A DNA stretch of 64,000 nucleotides from Streptococcus devriesei DSM 19639 (GTDB taxonomy: Bacteria > Bacillota > Bacilli > Lactobacillales > Streptococcaceae), in the NCBI RefSeq assembly GCF_000423725.1, contig NZ_KE384084.1:328231-392230 (forward strand), written 5' to 3'. The notes beneath the pieces were generated by a model. The model saw only the letters and a list, made by a program, of their open reading frames with translations, had not been told where the DNA came from and made no database searches. Within the stretch, counting starts at the first letter, position 1. Each line of letters opens with the position of its first letter. Shown in pieces: positions 56,239-64,000 of the stretch. The translations under genes and the position numbers were made by a program.

Positions 56239-56763
56239 TTAATCTTCTTTAGCAAGCAGCAAAACATTATCTTTGCCATCAATCTCTGTCATATTCACAA
56301 CAATTTCTTCTGAACCGCTGGTCGGAATGTTTTTCCCAACATAGTCTGCACGGATAGGAAGCTCTCGGTGTCCTCTGTCTACCAAGACAGCCAGACTCAC
56401 TCGAGACGGGCGGCCGAGATTGACAAGATTATCAATGGCAGCACGGATAGTGCGGCCTGTATAGAGAACATCATCGACCAAAATCACATCACGATCTGTA
56501 ATGTCAACCGGCATATCAGTTGTATCTTCCTCAATTTTAATATCATCGCGGAAATGTCTGATATCAAGCTGGCCGAGCGGCACATCAATGCCTTCAATTT
56601 GTTTGAGCCGCTCCTGAATACGGCGGGCAATAAAAACACCGCGCGTCTTAATACCTGCCAGCACAATCTTATCAAGGCTCTTATTGCGCTCAATAATTTC
56701 GTAAGTGATGCGCGTAATAGCACGCTTCATAGTGACACCGTCAACAATTTCTTTTGTTTTCAT
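56239..56763 (-). CDS. pyrR: PyrR regulatory protein / uracil phosphoribosyltransferase (174 aa)
   Basis: RNA-binding attenuator of pyrimidine genes that keeps phosphoribosyltransferase folding: PRPP site [14 protein letters not shown] (about 91-104). With UMP or UTP bound it stabilises the anti-antiterminator in the pyr leader. Such a leader lies just upstream. GAAAGGCATTCT precedes the ATG. Confidence 0.95.
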   Translation of the reverse strand: MKTKEIVDGVTMKRAITRITYEIIERNKSLDKIVLAGIKTRGVFIARRIQERLKQIEGIDVPLGQLDIRHFRDDIKIEEDTTDMPVDITDRDVILVDDVLYTGRTIRAAIDNLVNLGRPSRVSLAVLVDRGHRELPIRADYVGKNIPTSGSEEIVVNMTEIDGKDNVLLLAKED

Positions 56764-56787
56764 AGAATGCCTTTCTGTAAAAAATAA

Positions 56788-56902
56788 GAAAAAATCTCCT
56801 TGTACAAGGAGATTTCACGAAATATAAGTACAGTTTTCCCTGCACTTTTTTCTTACCGGCTCCTTGCCTGCCTCACGGGACAGTGTTAAAGGAATATTCA
56901 TT
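56788..56902 (-). promoter_or_regulatory. PyrR-dependent attenuator in the pyr leader
   Basis: On the minus strand, GTCCCGTGAGGC (about 56871-56882) is the PyrR-binding loop sequence. CAAGGAG after it (about 56860-56866) can pair with CTCCTTG, which is also the 5' arm of the terminator AAATCTCCTTG-TA-CAAGGAGATTT (56792-56815) with its T-run. The mutually exclusive folds are exactly those of known pyr attenuators. Confidence 0.85.
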
Positions 56903-56908
56903 TCATTC

Positions 56909-56936
56909 ATTATAACATACTACTTTTATTTTTCAA
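56909..56936 (-). promoter_or_regulatory. Promoter of the pyr operon
   Basis: Minus-strand TTGAAA, 16-bp spacer, TATAAT with an extended TG-T before the -10. Confidence 0.8.
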
Positions 56937-56969
56937 GGGTCAGCTGTTTTTTCTATGGGTAAGAATGGC

Positions 56970-57593
56970 TCAGCCAAGACCGAATAATTTTGACAAAATG
57001 GTCATTAAGCCCAGACTGTAGGCAAGAATAGCTGCCGGTTTTCCTAATAATATAATCGTTATAAACTGTCGGTAACTCATGCTGGTCGTTCCGGCCAGAT
57101 AACAGAGCAAATCATCTGGTGCAATCGGAAGAAAGATGGCCCAGGCAAAGTATTTGGCAAATTTACTGTCTGAATTGGTCCGATGCCCATAGCTTTCAAG
57201 CAGCTTGGGACTAAAGAAGGCCTCCAAAACAGGCCGGCCGAACCGTTTAGCAATATGAAATCCTAAAACAGAACCGGTACAAATACCAATGTAATTCCAG
57301 ATAAAGCCCCAGAAAGGACCAAAAATAACAACACCGGCTAAGGTAGAAACACCACCCGGCAGAATAGGAATAGCCACTTGGATAATCTGCAGCAAAATAA
57401 AAATCAAGGGACTCCAAGTGCCGTAACGCTTCATAACAGAACGCAGCTTTTGAACGTCTGTCAGATAACCTTTATTATAGAGATGAACGGTCAAGAGAAT
57501 CAGCGCTAAAAGCACCAGCCAGGTAACTAAGCGCAGAACCATACGAACATACTTCAGTTTTGTTTCTGTTTTTAAAGGGTTGGATGTCTTCAT
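56970..57593 (-). CDS. TVP38/TMEM64 (DedA-related) membrane protein (207 aa)
   Basis: About five membrane segments with the family core: GGVSTLAGVVIFGPFWGFIWNYIGICTGSVLGFHIAKRFGR (about 79-120, in parts) and FLPIAPDDLLCYLAG. Relatives act in lipid flipping or membrane homeostasis. It lies between rluD and pyrR with its own short transcript, so its role in pyrimidine synthesis is unlikely. Confidence 0.88.
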   Translation of the reverse strand: MKTSNPLKTETKLKYVRMVLRLVTWLVLLALILLTVHLYNKGYLTDVQKLRSVMKRYGTWSPLIFILLQIIQVAIPILPGGVSTLAGVVIFGPFWGFIWNYIGICTGSVLGFHIAKRFGRPVLEAFFSPKLLESYGHRTNSDSKFAKYFAWAIFLPIAPDDLLCYLAGTTSMSYRQFITIILLGKPAAILAYSLGLMTILSKLFGLG

Positions 57594-57642
57594 GACCCTA
57601 TTTTAACAAAAACTAAAAAAATATACTGTAATAAATTGTCAC

Positions 57643-57676
57643 CAAAAAAGCAGGTCTTGATAGCTCCTGCTTTTTA
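57643..57676 (-). terminator. Terminator of lspA-rluD
   Basis: Minus-strand AAAAAGCAGG...CCTGCTTTTTT, 14 bp past the rluD stop. Confidence 0.85.
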
Positions 57677-57689
57677 GTTTAAATTCATG

Positions 57690-58580
57690 TTAAGGATGGC
57701 GCAGCTGATCTAAGGTCTCTTGGAAAACTGCCGGCACTTCTGCAGTAAAGCGCATTAATTGACCTGTGACAGGATGAGTAAAGGCCAGGGTTTCCGCATG
57801 AAGAAACTGTCCCTGTCCTTTGAGGGTTTTCTTAGGAGCATAAAGCGGATCTCCGGCAACCGGATGACCGATATAGGCCATATGGACGCGAATCTGATGG
57901 GTTCTTCCGGTCTCTAAAGTCAGTCTGACCAAAGTATAATCGTCAAAACGTTCCACAACCTGAAAATGTGTTACAGCAGGCTTGCCTTTTGCTGTCACAG
58001 CCTGCTTTTTGCGATCTTTGTCGCTGCGGCCAATCGGTGCCTCGATAACACCGCGGTCATTTGGCAAACTGCCGTGAACAATGGCTAAATACTGGCGCAA
58101 TGATTTCTTTTCTTTTAGTTCATCCGCCAGAAACTGATGGGCTTGGTCATTTTTAGCGATCATCAAAAGTCCCGAAGTATCCTTATCAATGCGGTGAACA
58201 ATACCCGGTCTTATTACACCGTTAATGGCAGACAAATCTTTGATATGAAAAAGCAAGGCATTAACCAGCGTTCCAGAAGGATGACCTGCCGAAGGATGAA
58301 CCACCATTCCCTGAGGTTTATTGACAACCGCAACATCAGCATCTTCATAGATAATATCAAGCGGTAAGTCCTGCGGCAGACAGTCCAGCAGTTCTTCCTG
58401 CGGCAGTTCATAAGTAACTACGTCTCCGGCTTTAACCGCATATTTAGCTTTTTGAGCTTGGCCGTTAACCAGAACAAGCCCAGCCTTAATCTGTTCACCG
58501 GCCTGACTGCGCGACAGTTCTGTCAAATCTGCCAGAGCCTTGTCTAAGCGCGGACCTGCTTCTTTAATGCGTATCTCCAT
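57690..58580 (-). CDS. rluD: Pseudouridine synthase RluD (296 aa)
   Basis: Modifies 23S rRNA helix 69. S4-type RNA-binding domain at the N terminus (about 12-70), then the catalytic motif [15 protein letters not shown] with the essential Asp (about residue 133) and [20 protein letters not shown]. Start at 58580 ([11 protein letters not shown]); the stop of lspA is 17 bp inside. Confidence 0.95.
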   Translation of the reverse strand: MEIRIKEAGPRLDKALADLTELSRSQAGEQIKAGLVLVNGQAQKAKYAVKAGDVVTYELPQEELLDCLPQDLPLDIIYEDADVAVVNKPQGMVVHPSAGHPSGTLVNALLFHIKDLSAINGVIRPGIVHRIDKDTSGLLMIAKNDQAHQFLADELKEKKSLRQYLAIVHGSLPNDRGVIEAPIGRSDKDRKKQAVTAKGKPAVTHFQVVERFDDYTLVRLTLETGRTHQIRVHMAYIGHPVAGDPLYAPKKTLKGQGQFLHAETLAFTHPVTGQLMRFTAEVPAVFQETLDQLRHP

Positions 58581-59031
58581 TTTTTTCTTCTCTCCATAGG
58601 GCAACAATCAAAAGCAGCACACCGATACTCAAATACGTATCCGCTGCATTAAATATTGCAAAATCAACAAAATCAAGATGAACCATATCCACAACATAGC
58701 CCAGCCGCAAGCGGTCAATAAAATTGCCTATACCGCCGGAAATAATCAAAATCAAACCAGCCAAAAGCCAGACATTGTCAGACTGTATATATTTGATAAG
58801 GTAGTAAGCCGCTGCCCCCAGCACAAGTACAGTAATAATCGTAAAGAACCACTGCTGGTTTTCTAAAATAGAAAAGGCGGCTCCTGTATTTTTCAAATAG
58901 GTGAGACTGACCACGTTGGGAATCACATTAACGAGCTCACCCAAGGCAATAAACTTGACAACCAGAACTTTGCTGAGCTGATCCAGCCCAATCAAAAGAA
59001 GAACGATAAAAGGCAATACTATTTTTCTCAT
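58564..59031 (-). CDS. lspA: Lipoprotein signal peptidase LspA (155 aa)
   Basis: Cleaves the signal of prolipoproteins at the membrane; the DUF4430 lipoprotein at 60190-60570 would be one substrate. Four membrane segments; catalytic Asp115 in GYVVDMVHL and Asp131 in FNAADTYL. It is nine bases after the LysR gene and overlaps rluD. Confidence 0.96.
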   Translation of the reverse strand: MRKIVLPFIVLLLIGLDQLSKVLVVKFIALGELVNVIPNVVSLTYLKNTGAAFSILENQQWFFTIITVLVLGAAAYYLIKYIQSDNVWLLAGLILIISGGIGNFIDRLRLGYVVDMVHLDFVDFAIFNAADTYLSIGVLLLIVALWREEKNGDTH

Positions 59032-59040
59032 AGGTTCTCC

Positions 59041-59946
59041 TTAAGGCTTATAGGTTTCAAAATAATTAAACATAACATTGATAAACTTCAAGGCACATGT
59101 TGATAAGGCAGTACTGCTGCGTCTGACATAGACCATGCGGTTATCCAGCTTATCATCCAAAGGAATGACTGTAATGCCATTGACACTGCGGCTGTCTAAA
59201 AATCCTGAGCCAGTGGCATAGGCGTCCGTCCGCTCCAAAATCCCATTGAGAGTTGCCCGGTCAGTAACATTGTAAATCAAGGAACTGCCAGAGGTATCAA
59301 CCAGATTTTCAGAATAATAAAGATATTCGTCTTTTTCCTGAGTGAAGCGAACCGTCTCAAGCCCTTCTAAATCTTCCATGGTCAAAAGATCTTTTTGAGC
59401 CAGAGGATGGTCTTGACGCAGGTAAATATGCGTTTTAAAGGGAATCATTTCGACAAATTCCAGACCCAGCTTATCCATTTTCTGCAAAATACCCTTACGA
59501 TTTTGCTGGTTCATATAAATAATACCGATTTCACTGTGACCCTCAGACACTTCATCCAAAATCTGAGCCGTTGTCGTTTCAAAAATCCGAAAGTCTTTAT
59601 ATTCTGGATATTGCTTGGAAAAGCTTGTCAGCAGAGGCGGCAGAAAATCATAGTGCTGACTGGCCACCGAAAACTGGTTTTTATCACTGTCCGGCTTAGC
59701 ATAGCGCTTCTCAAAGGAATCAAAACTCTTAACGACTTCCAGTGACTTCTCATAAAAAGTCAGCCCCTGACTGGTTAGAACTGCCCCTGTTGTCGTTCGT
59801 GTAAAAATTTTAAAACCCAGCTCCTGTTCCAAATCCTTGACAGCTACAGACAGGCTGGGCTGACTGACAAAAAGTTTGGCAGCTGCCTCGCGAAAGGTCC
59901 CGCTGTTAGCAATAGCCACCACATATCGTAATTGCTGAATGTTCAT
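59041..59946 (-). CDS. LysR-family transcriptional regulator (301 aa)
   Basis: N-terminal winged helix (GTFREAAAKLFVSQPSLSVAVKDLEQEL) and an effector domain (about 90-295). Paralogue of the LysR at 446-1357, differing in the effector pocket region. It heads an operon with lspA and rluD. Its own leader has an inverted repeat that may be an autoregulatory site. Target genes are not known. Confidence 0.9.
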   Translation of the reverse strand: MNIQQLRYVVAIANSGTFREAAAKLFVSQPSLSVAVKDLEQELGFKIFTRTTTGAVLTSQGLTFYEKSLEVVKSFDSFEKRYAKPDSDKNQFSVASQHYDFLPPLLTSFSKQYPEYKDFRIFETTTAQILDEVSEGHSEIGIIYMNQQNRKGILQKMDKLGLEFVEMIPFKTHIYLRQDHPLAQKDLLTMEDLEGLETVRFTQEKDEYLYYSENLVDTSGSSLIYNVTDRATLNGILERTDAYATGSGFLDSRSVNGITVIPLDDKLDNRMVYVRRSSTALSTCALKFINVMFNYFETYKP

Positions 59947-59989
59947 GATACTACTTTCTTTTTTTAACTGCTGTTTCTATTATACAATA

Positions 59990-60014
59990 AAAATCACACT
60001 TTACGCGTGATTTT
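59990..60014. repeat. Inverted repeat AAAATCAC/GTGATTTT before the LysR gene
   Basis: Eight-base perfect arms around nine bases, directly upstream of the -10 (minus-strand TATAAT at about 59979). It may be the operator of the LysR protein, or a second terminator behind the eut operon since a short T-run follows on the minus strand. Confidence 0.4.
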
Positions 60015-60108
60015 CGCTTATTATCTTTGTTGAGCAGGCAGTTAGTGTTCGCCTGCATATCAAAATTCTGAATTAAGAGCAGATGATGTAGCTTCTGCAG
60101 TGTCGTAT

Positions 60109-60154
60109 CAAAAAAGATTGAAGAATTGTCTATCTTAGACGCTTTCTTCAATCT
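60109..60154 (-). terminator. Terminator of the eut operon
   Basis: Minus-strand AGATTGAAGAA...TTCTTCAATCT followed by TTTTT; an inner TCTA/TAGA pair lengthens the fold. Confidence 0.85.
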
Positions 60155-60189
60155 GAATTGTTAGACATTTTCGCTGCGGACCCATCTTC

Positions 60190-60570
60190 TTACTTATACA
60201 CTTCCTGATAAAATTCAATTTTATCATCTTTTTTGACCTTTATCTCCTCAGCTCCTTTTGAGGCAACCTTGTCATTGACCTTAAACATCCAATAAAGCTT
60301 TCTTGTCTCATCCTGTTTATTGTCATCAATAGACGTGATAAAGCCATCTTTTTCTTCCACTTTATAAGCTTTTTTCAGAGCTTTCATAACGGTAGCTCCT
60401 TTATCAATAGCTACAGACTTACGTTTGGCCTCTTTACCATCAGGTTTAATGATAACTTGAACAGTTACTTCTTTTGCTTTTTGCGAGGAGGAATTACCAG
60501 TATTATTACTGCAAGCGATTAAAACAAGACTCAGCAACAACATAGATATACTAAACAGTAATTTTTTCAT
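60190..60570 (-). CDS. DUF4430-domain lipoprotein (126 aa)
   Basis: Lipoprotein signal with lipobox LIAC (Cys about residue 20), a Ser/Asn-rich spacer, then a DUF4430 domain (about 35-126): GATVMKALKKAY, GFITSID, YWMFKVNDKVASKGAEE and a final KKDDKIEFYQEVY. DUF4430 is the fold of the C-terminal half of intrinsic factor and transcobalamin. As the last gene of an ethanolamine operon, whose lyase needs adenosylcobalamin, it may capture cobalamin at the cell surface; that is inference. AAGGAGATTTCATC precedes the ATG. Confidence 0.82.
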   Translation of the reverse strand: MKKLLFSISMLLLSLVLIACSNNTGNSSSQKAKEVTVQVIIKPDGKEAKRKSVAIDKGATVMKALKKAYKVEEKDGFITSIDDNKQDETRKLYWMFKVNDKVASKGAEEIKVKKDDKIEFYQEVYK

Positions 60571-60618
60571 GATGAAATCTCCTTAAAAAAGTTCCATTAG
60601 AATTATTAAAACATCTGC

Positions 60619-61065
60619 CTATCCCGCCCAATCAGCAGGATAGGTAACATACATAAAACGTGCTTTCTCCGGAACAGAGAATTGAATTTTGCTATCTTTT
60701 GGAATCAGAATAATTTCCCCAGGTCCAGCAGTAATTTTTTTACCATCAATAATGATGGTTAACCGACCTTCAATAACATAGTCTATTTCATCATAGGTCA
60801 AATGCCAGTCGAAACTTGTATGTTCCATCTCCATCAGACCGCAGCCAAGCCTTGGACTTTCTTCTAAGGTGAACAAATCACGCGTATAGACAATATCTTT
60901 TTCTTTACCTGTATCTAAACGATCTTGAGGGCGAGTTTGGAGAGAAGGCAGGGCTATTTTTTTAACGCCATGCATTGCAGAAGTTTTAAAAGTATCTTGT
61001 TCGTCCATAACTTCTGATAAAACTTCTCGAACTAGAGCTTCAATCTTAGACTGATTTATTTCCAT
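60619..61065 (-). CDS. eutQ: Ethanolamine utilization protein EutQ (148 aa)
   Basis: Cupin (about 60-145: WHLTYDEIDYVIEGRLTIIIDG in parts, GPGEIILIPKDS). EutQ has been described as an acetate kinase linked to the microcompartment. The N-terminal helix MEINQSKIEALVREVLSEV resembles an encapsulation peptide. AAAGGAGGTTAATAC precedes the ATG; it follows eutH after three bases. Confidence 0.92.
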   Translation of the reverse strand: MEINQSKIEALVREVLSEVMDEQDTFKTSAMHGVKKIALPSLQTRPQDRLDTGKEKDIVYTRDLFTLEESPRLGCGLMEMEHTSFDWHLTYDEIDYVIEGRLTIIIDGKKITAGPGEIILIPKDSKIQFSVPEKARFMYVTYPADWAG

Positions 61066-61068
61066 GTA

Positions 61069-62169
61069 TTAACCTCCTTTCAAGTCATTCTCTGGAAATT
61101 GCTTGTTAACAACTGCTAAGGCGATCACAATACCCACAATTCCTCCAATTAATTTACTAACAATCATTGGAACAACCAATTTAGGTGCAACACCGGCTGT
61201 AAAACCAAGATGATCTCCAAAAGTAAAGGAAGCACAGACTGCAAAAGCTACATTAATAATTTTACCGCGCTTATCCATATCCTTCATGGTCTGAAACATA
61301 GCTATATTATTAGCAAGTGAGGCTACTAGTCCTGCTGCAGAAACATCATTCATCCCTAAAACATTTCCAAGTTTCATCAGGGGTTTTTGGAAAAATTTAT
61401 TAATAGCAAAAACTAATCCATAAGCACCTGCTAAGGTGATTGCGATTGTTCCGACGATTCCAAAAGCAGATGAGATGCTCTCAGCTGATTTTATGACCTT
61501 AACACCAGTCAACAGTTCAAAACCGCCTAAAACTAAACCAAAAACAGCTACTATCACAACACCTTGACCAAATACCTTAAAGCCTGAAATCATTTTTTGA
61601 GGAGCCTTCCATAAGCCCAAAGCTATTAAAATAGCCACTATAATAATCGGAATTAAATTTTGTATAACCAACAAAGGATTCATTCCCTGCAGAACTCCGC
61701 CCACAAAAGCACCAAAAGGAATGGACATCAAACCGCAAAGAATCCCAATTGCTAAGTATTCTTGATCTTCTTTTTTAATAATACCTAAAGATACCGGAAT
61801 GGAGAAAACAATAGTCGCTCCCATCATAGCACCTAATATAGCACCTGAAAATTGGCCAACAGTTGTACTTGCTGCCATTGACTTAGCTAAAAAATATCCA
61901 CCCATATCATTTGCTAAGATGGTCCCGGCAAACATACTGGGATCTGCCCCAATCAATTTATAAATTGGCACAATCACTGGACTTAGTAATTTTGACAGCA
62001 AAGGAGCAATGACAATGATACCTGCCATAGATAAAGTCAAAGCCCCCATTGCCATGATACCTTCCTCAAATTTTTCACCCAGTCCGATTTTCTTTCCCAG
62101 ACAGTAATCAATACCTCCTAAAACCATAAAAATGGTGATAATCCAAATAACGATTTCATTAATTCCCAT
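61069..62169 (-). CDS. eutH: Ethanolamine permease EutH (366 aa)
   Basis: Eleven or so membrane segments. EutH-typical ILANDMGGYFLAKSMA and GDHLGFTAGVAP are present. It brings ethanolamine into the cell when it is scarce or protonated. AGGTGAAATT precedes the ATG. Confidence 0.94.
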   Translation of the reverse strand: MGINEIVIWIITIFMVLGGIDYCLGKKIGLGEKFEEGIMAMGALTLSMAGIIVIAPLLSKLLSPVIVPIYKLIGADPSMFAGTILANDMGGYFLAKSMAASTTVGQFSGAILGAMMGATIVFSIPVSLGIIKKEDQEYLAIGILCGLMSIPFGAFVGGVLQGMNPLLVIQNLIPIIIVAILIALGLWKAPQKMISGFKVFGQGVVIVAVFGLVLGGFELLTGVKVIKSAESISSAFGIVGTIAITLAGAYGLVFAINKFFQKPLMKLGNVLGMNDVSAAGLVASLANNIAMFQTMKDMDKRGKIINVAFAVCASFTFGDHLGFTAGVAPKLVVPMIVSKLIGGIVGIVIALAVVNKQFPENDLKGG

Positions 62170-62180
62170 AATTTCACCTA

Positions 62181-62450
62181 TTATTCTGTTATATCAAACG
62201 AGTCAATAATACCGATAATAGCCATATCTATCGGCAGATTCTGATCATTAAATGTGTATTTCGCATTTGTTCCTGTTGTCACCAGAACCGTCTCGCCAAT
62301 GCCTGCTCCGACTTTATCTGCTGCTACTAAAATATCTGCAGCAACTGTTTGTTGACTAGTGAATTTTTGGATGACTAAAAATCTTTTACCATTTAATTTA
62401 TCATCCTTTTTAGTTGACCATAAATTTCCAACGACTTTTCCAATAAACAT
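62181..62450 (-). CDS. eutN: Microcompartment vertex protein EutN (89 aa)
   Basis: EutN/CcmL pentamer that closes the corners of the shell: MFIGKVVGNLWSTKK, then VAADKVGAGIGETVLVTTG. Start at the ATG at 62450, preceded by AAGGAG at the right distance; a GTG at 62459 overlaps the upstream gene. Confidence 0.93.
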   Translation of the reverse strand: MFIGKVVGNLWSTKKDDKLNGKRFLVIQKFTSQQTVAADILVAADKVGAGIGETVLVTTGTNAKYTFNDQNLPIDMAIIGIIDSFDITE

Positions 62451-62455
62451 TTGCC

Positions 62456-63079
62456 TCACTCCTTCACAATTGGGATATTTTTCTCACGAAGATAGTCACT
62501 GGCCAGTGCTGTCAGTATCATATTAGGACTAAGTTCAAATGTTGTCAGCTCATCCACTGGATAATTGTCCTTTAAAATTTTCAATGAAATAAGCTGCTTT
62601 TTAATATCGTTAGTTTTGGCTGCAGGTGAAGCAGCTGCAATTGTCTTATTAAATGGCGAAAAATAATCATCCAAATCATTTCCTTTAATAAGAGTAGCTC
62701 CCATGTCATTAAGATTCTTTTTGGCTGCATTTATTTTTGCAATAACATGACTGTTTATCGGTGCTTCGGCTGTTAATTTAACAAACAAAGGTCGATCGTC
62801 CAATAAAGCCTGAACAATCAGATCTTCTAATTGATTGGTTGCAATTAGATTGGCTACACGGATAAGCGACTGGACAGAGCTAATCTCTACAACGATAAAA
62901 TGTTCATAAGTGAGTTTATCCAAAGACGGCAGTTCTTTTTTTACTGTCATCCCTTGCTGCAACAAGTAAGATTCAATTTTATTTAAATGAGAGCCAATAA
63001 TATAATATATTGGCGTTTTTTGAGCCAAACGCTCCATTACCTTATCGGTCACTTGCTGAATTAATTGATTCATATCCAT
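62456..63079 (-). CDS. Eut-operon protein of unknown function (207 aa)
   Basis: Related proteins sit in the same place, between the phosphotransacylase and eutN, in Gram-positive eut operons (I recall a TIGRFAM called eut_hyp, TIGR02536). The N-terminal amphipathic helix MDMNQLIQQVTDKVMERLA is like a shell-targeting peptide. A Rossmann-like part follows (IYYIIGSHLNKIESYLLQ, FIVVEIS), and a helical C-terminal region ends in TALASDYLREKNIPIV. No catalytic motif is recognised. Confidence 0.78.
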   Translation of the reverse strand: MDMNQLIQQVTDKVMERLAQKTPIYYIIGSHLNKIESYLLQQGMTVKKELPSLDKLTYEHFIVVEISSVQSLIRVANLIATNQLEDLIVQALLDDRPLFVKLTAEAPINSHVIAKINAAKKNLNDMGATLIKGNDLDDYFSPFNKTIAAASPAAKTNDIKKQLISLKILKDNYPVDELTTFELSPNMILTALASDYLREKNIPIVKE

Positions 63080-63086
63080 TTTTTCA

Positions 63087-63719
63087 TCATCTCACAATAG
63101 TTGCTCTTGTCCCCTTTTCAAAGCCACAGGCATTGGCTTCATCATAGTCAATATGCATCATTGTACAAAATGCATCGTCTATTCGAATGACAACATCATC
63201 AAAAATAAGCGGCCTTTTTGTATTCATTTTAACTTGTACAATTTCTCGGTCTTTTACTCCTAGAAGCTTTGCATCAGCTGTTTTAACATGAATATGCCGT
63301 CTAGCTGCAATTGTTCCATGGTCAATCGTCAAAGCACGGTCACCATTAATGATAGTAATTCCCGGAGTCCCATTGATATCTCCGCTGAGACGAATAGGAG
63401 CATGGATGCCAATTTTTTGAGCATCAGTCAATGACAATTCAACCTGTGTTTCAGATCGTGTAGGTCCCAAAACAGCAACATTATGCAGAGCTCCTTTGGG
63501 TCCTAAAACTGTTAAACGTAGCTGTGATACAAATTGGCCGGGCTGTGATAGATTTTTAATTGGTGTCAGCTTAGTATCCTCACCTAGTAAATAGGTCAAA
63601 TCTTTCTCAGATAAATGTATATGCCGGCCTGAGGCCTCTACTTCAAATGAAGGGAACATTTGTTTTTTTACTCTTGCAATCACTTCTGTTGTAATCGCAT
63701 CAATGTTACTTAAGTCCAT
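63087..63719 (-). CDS. PduL-type phosphotransacylase (EutD role, 210 aa)
   Basis: Turns acetyl-CoA from ethanolamine breakdown into acetyl phosphate and recycles CoA inside the shell. Metal-binding His residues are visible in SGRHIHLSEKD, AARRHIHV and TMMHIDYDEANACG. The N-terminal helix MDLSNIDAITTEVIARVKKQ is an encapsulation-type extension ahead of the core at residue 25. AGAGGTAAAATCAA precedes the ATG. Confidence 0.93.
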   Translation of the reverse strand: MDLSNIDAITTEVIARVKKQMFPSFEVEASGRHIHLSEKDLTYLLGEDTKLTPIKNLSQPGQFVSQLRLTVLGPKGALHNVAVLGPTRSETQVELSLTDAQKIGIHAPIRLSGDINGTPGITIINGDRALTIDHGTIAARRHIHVKTADAKLLGVKDREIVQVKMNTKRPLIFDDVVIRIDDAFCTMMHIDYDEANACGFEKGTRATIVR

Positions 63720-63766
63720 TTGATTTTACCTCTAAAATATTACAAAATACTGGTTTTATCGAAATT

Positions 63767-63876
63767 AAGCAGACGAAAACAGTATTGATTGTTTCATCGT
63801 TTATAAATAAATTTCCTTGTATAAGTTTGAAATAGGACTTTTCTTTTAAAAACTATCATAAACTGTCCGTCTGCTT
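63767..63876. repeat. Long-range inverted repeat AAGCAGACG...CGTCTGCTT
   Basis: Nine-base perfect arms 92 bases apart, with a further CAGT/ACTG pairing inside, span nearly the whole gap between eutM and the phosphotransacylase gene. It may fold into a processing or attenuation structure. Confidence 0.4.
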
Positions 63877-63887
63877 TATCCTTAATT

Positions 63888-64000
63888 TTAGTTAGGCAAA
63901 ATGCTGTCTACTTCTGTATGCGGACGTGGGATTACATGGACTGAAATCAGTTCACCGACAGCTGAGGCTGCATTGGCTCCCGCATCAGTCGCTGCCTTAA
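63888..64000 (-). CDS. eutM: BMC-domain shell protein EutM, 3' end only
   Basis: The last 37 codons read [20 protein letters not shown] and then [16 protein letters not shown], the typical C terminus of EutM/PduA hexameric shell proteins. The 5' part lies outside the window. It is separated from the next eut gene by 168 bases. Confidence 0.85.
   Translation of the reverse strand, partial: KAATDAGANAASAVGELISVHVIPRPHTEVDSILPN

Noticed and set aside
59951..60151. 66-codon minus-strand frame between eut and lysR
   Set aside because: It covers the lysR promoter and the eut terminator and has no ribosome site or recognisable protein.

Overview
The window is chromosomal DNA of a low-GC Firmicute and reads as a mutans-group Streptococcus. 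The grounds are a secreted GtfD-type glucosyltransferase beside gdhA, a relPRS block next to tpx and an rcrRPQ-type operon, a fruRKA operon, an rpsP-khpA-rimM-trmD block and a pyrR-pyrB-carA-carB operon. From memory this order follows the S. mutans chromosome closely. The partial ethanolamine-utilisation (eut) microcompartment operon at the right end is not something I expect in S. mutans, so a relative such as S. ratti is plausible; the species is not proven by the sequence. No rRNA, tRNA, insertion sequence, prophage or CRISPR array was seen.

Left part (1-10.2 kb): the start of a uroporphyrinogen-decarboxylase-family gene diverges from a LysR regulator, followed by a small DUF1304 membrane protein. 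Convergent to these are relP-relR-relS (small alarmone synthetase plus two-component system), a CipI-like immunity gene with two ComE-type boxes upstream, tpx, and the rcrR-rcrP-rcrQ operon (MarR regulator plus heterodimeric ABC exporter). The rcrR promoter lies between two copies of a palindromic operator.

Middle (10.3-24.9 kb): a queCDEF operon makes preQ1 and is preceded by a promoter, a candidate preQ1-I riboswitch and an intrinsic terminator. Then come a truncated DUF3021 remnant, an unrecognised membrane-anchored protein with a CcpA-like site at its promoter, and a tightly coupled four-gene unit: LytTR regulator, DUF3021 membrane protein, ABC ATPase, ABC permease. gdhA, a DUF308 protein, gtfD and an AEC-family carrier follow.

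Right-middle (25-50.6 kb): a long minus-strand operon runs from a DUF1149 gene through degV, dapB, cca, an ABC-F protein and a GNAT acetyltransferase to a second heterodimeric ABC exporter. Next are a SAP-like protein, a PAP2 phosphatase, metE-yitJ behind two MET-box palindromes, fruRKA with a cre site, a ferredoxin/flavodoxin-NADP reductase whose 3' side carries a chain of stem-loops, the ribosome-maturation block and a MacAB-like exporter.

Right end (50.7-64 kb): the pyr operon with a PyrR-type attenuator, a TVP38 membrane protein, rluD, lspA, a second LysR regulator related to the first, and the distal part of the eut operon (eutM end, pduL-type phosphotransacylase, a eut-associated protein of unknown function, eutN, eutH, eutQ) closing with a DUF4430 lipoprotein that may handle cobalamin. 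Nearly all genes from 14.5 kb rightwards are on the minus strand; the exception is the DUF308 gene at 18.8 kb.
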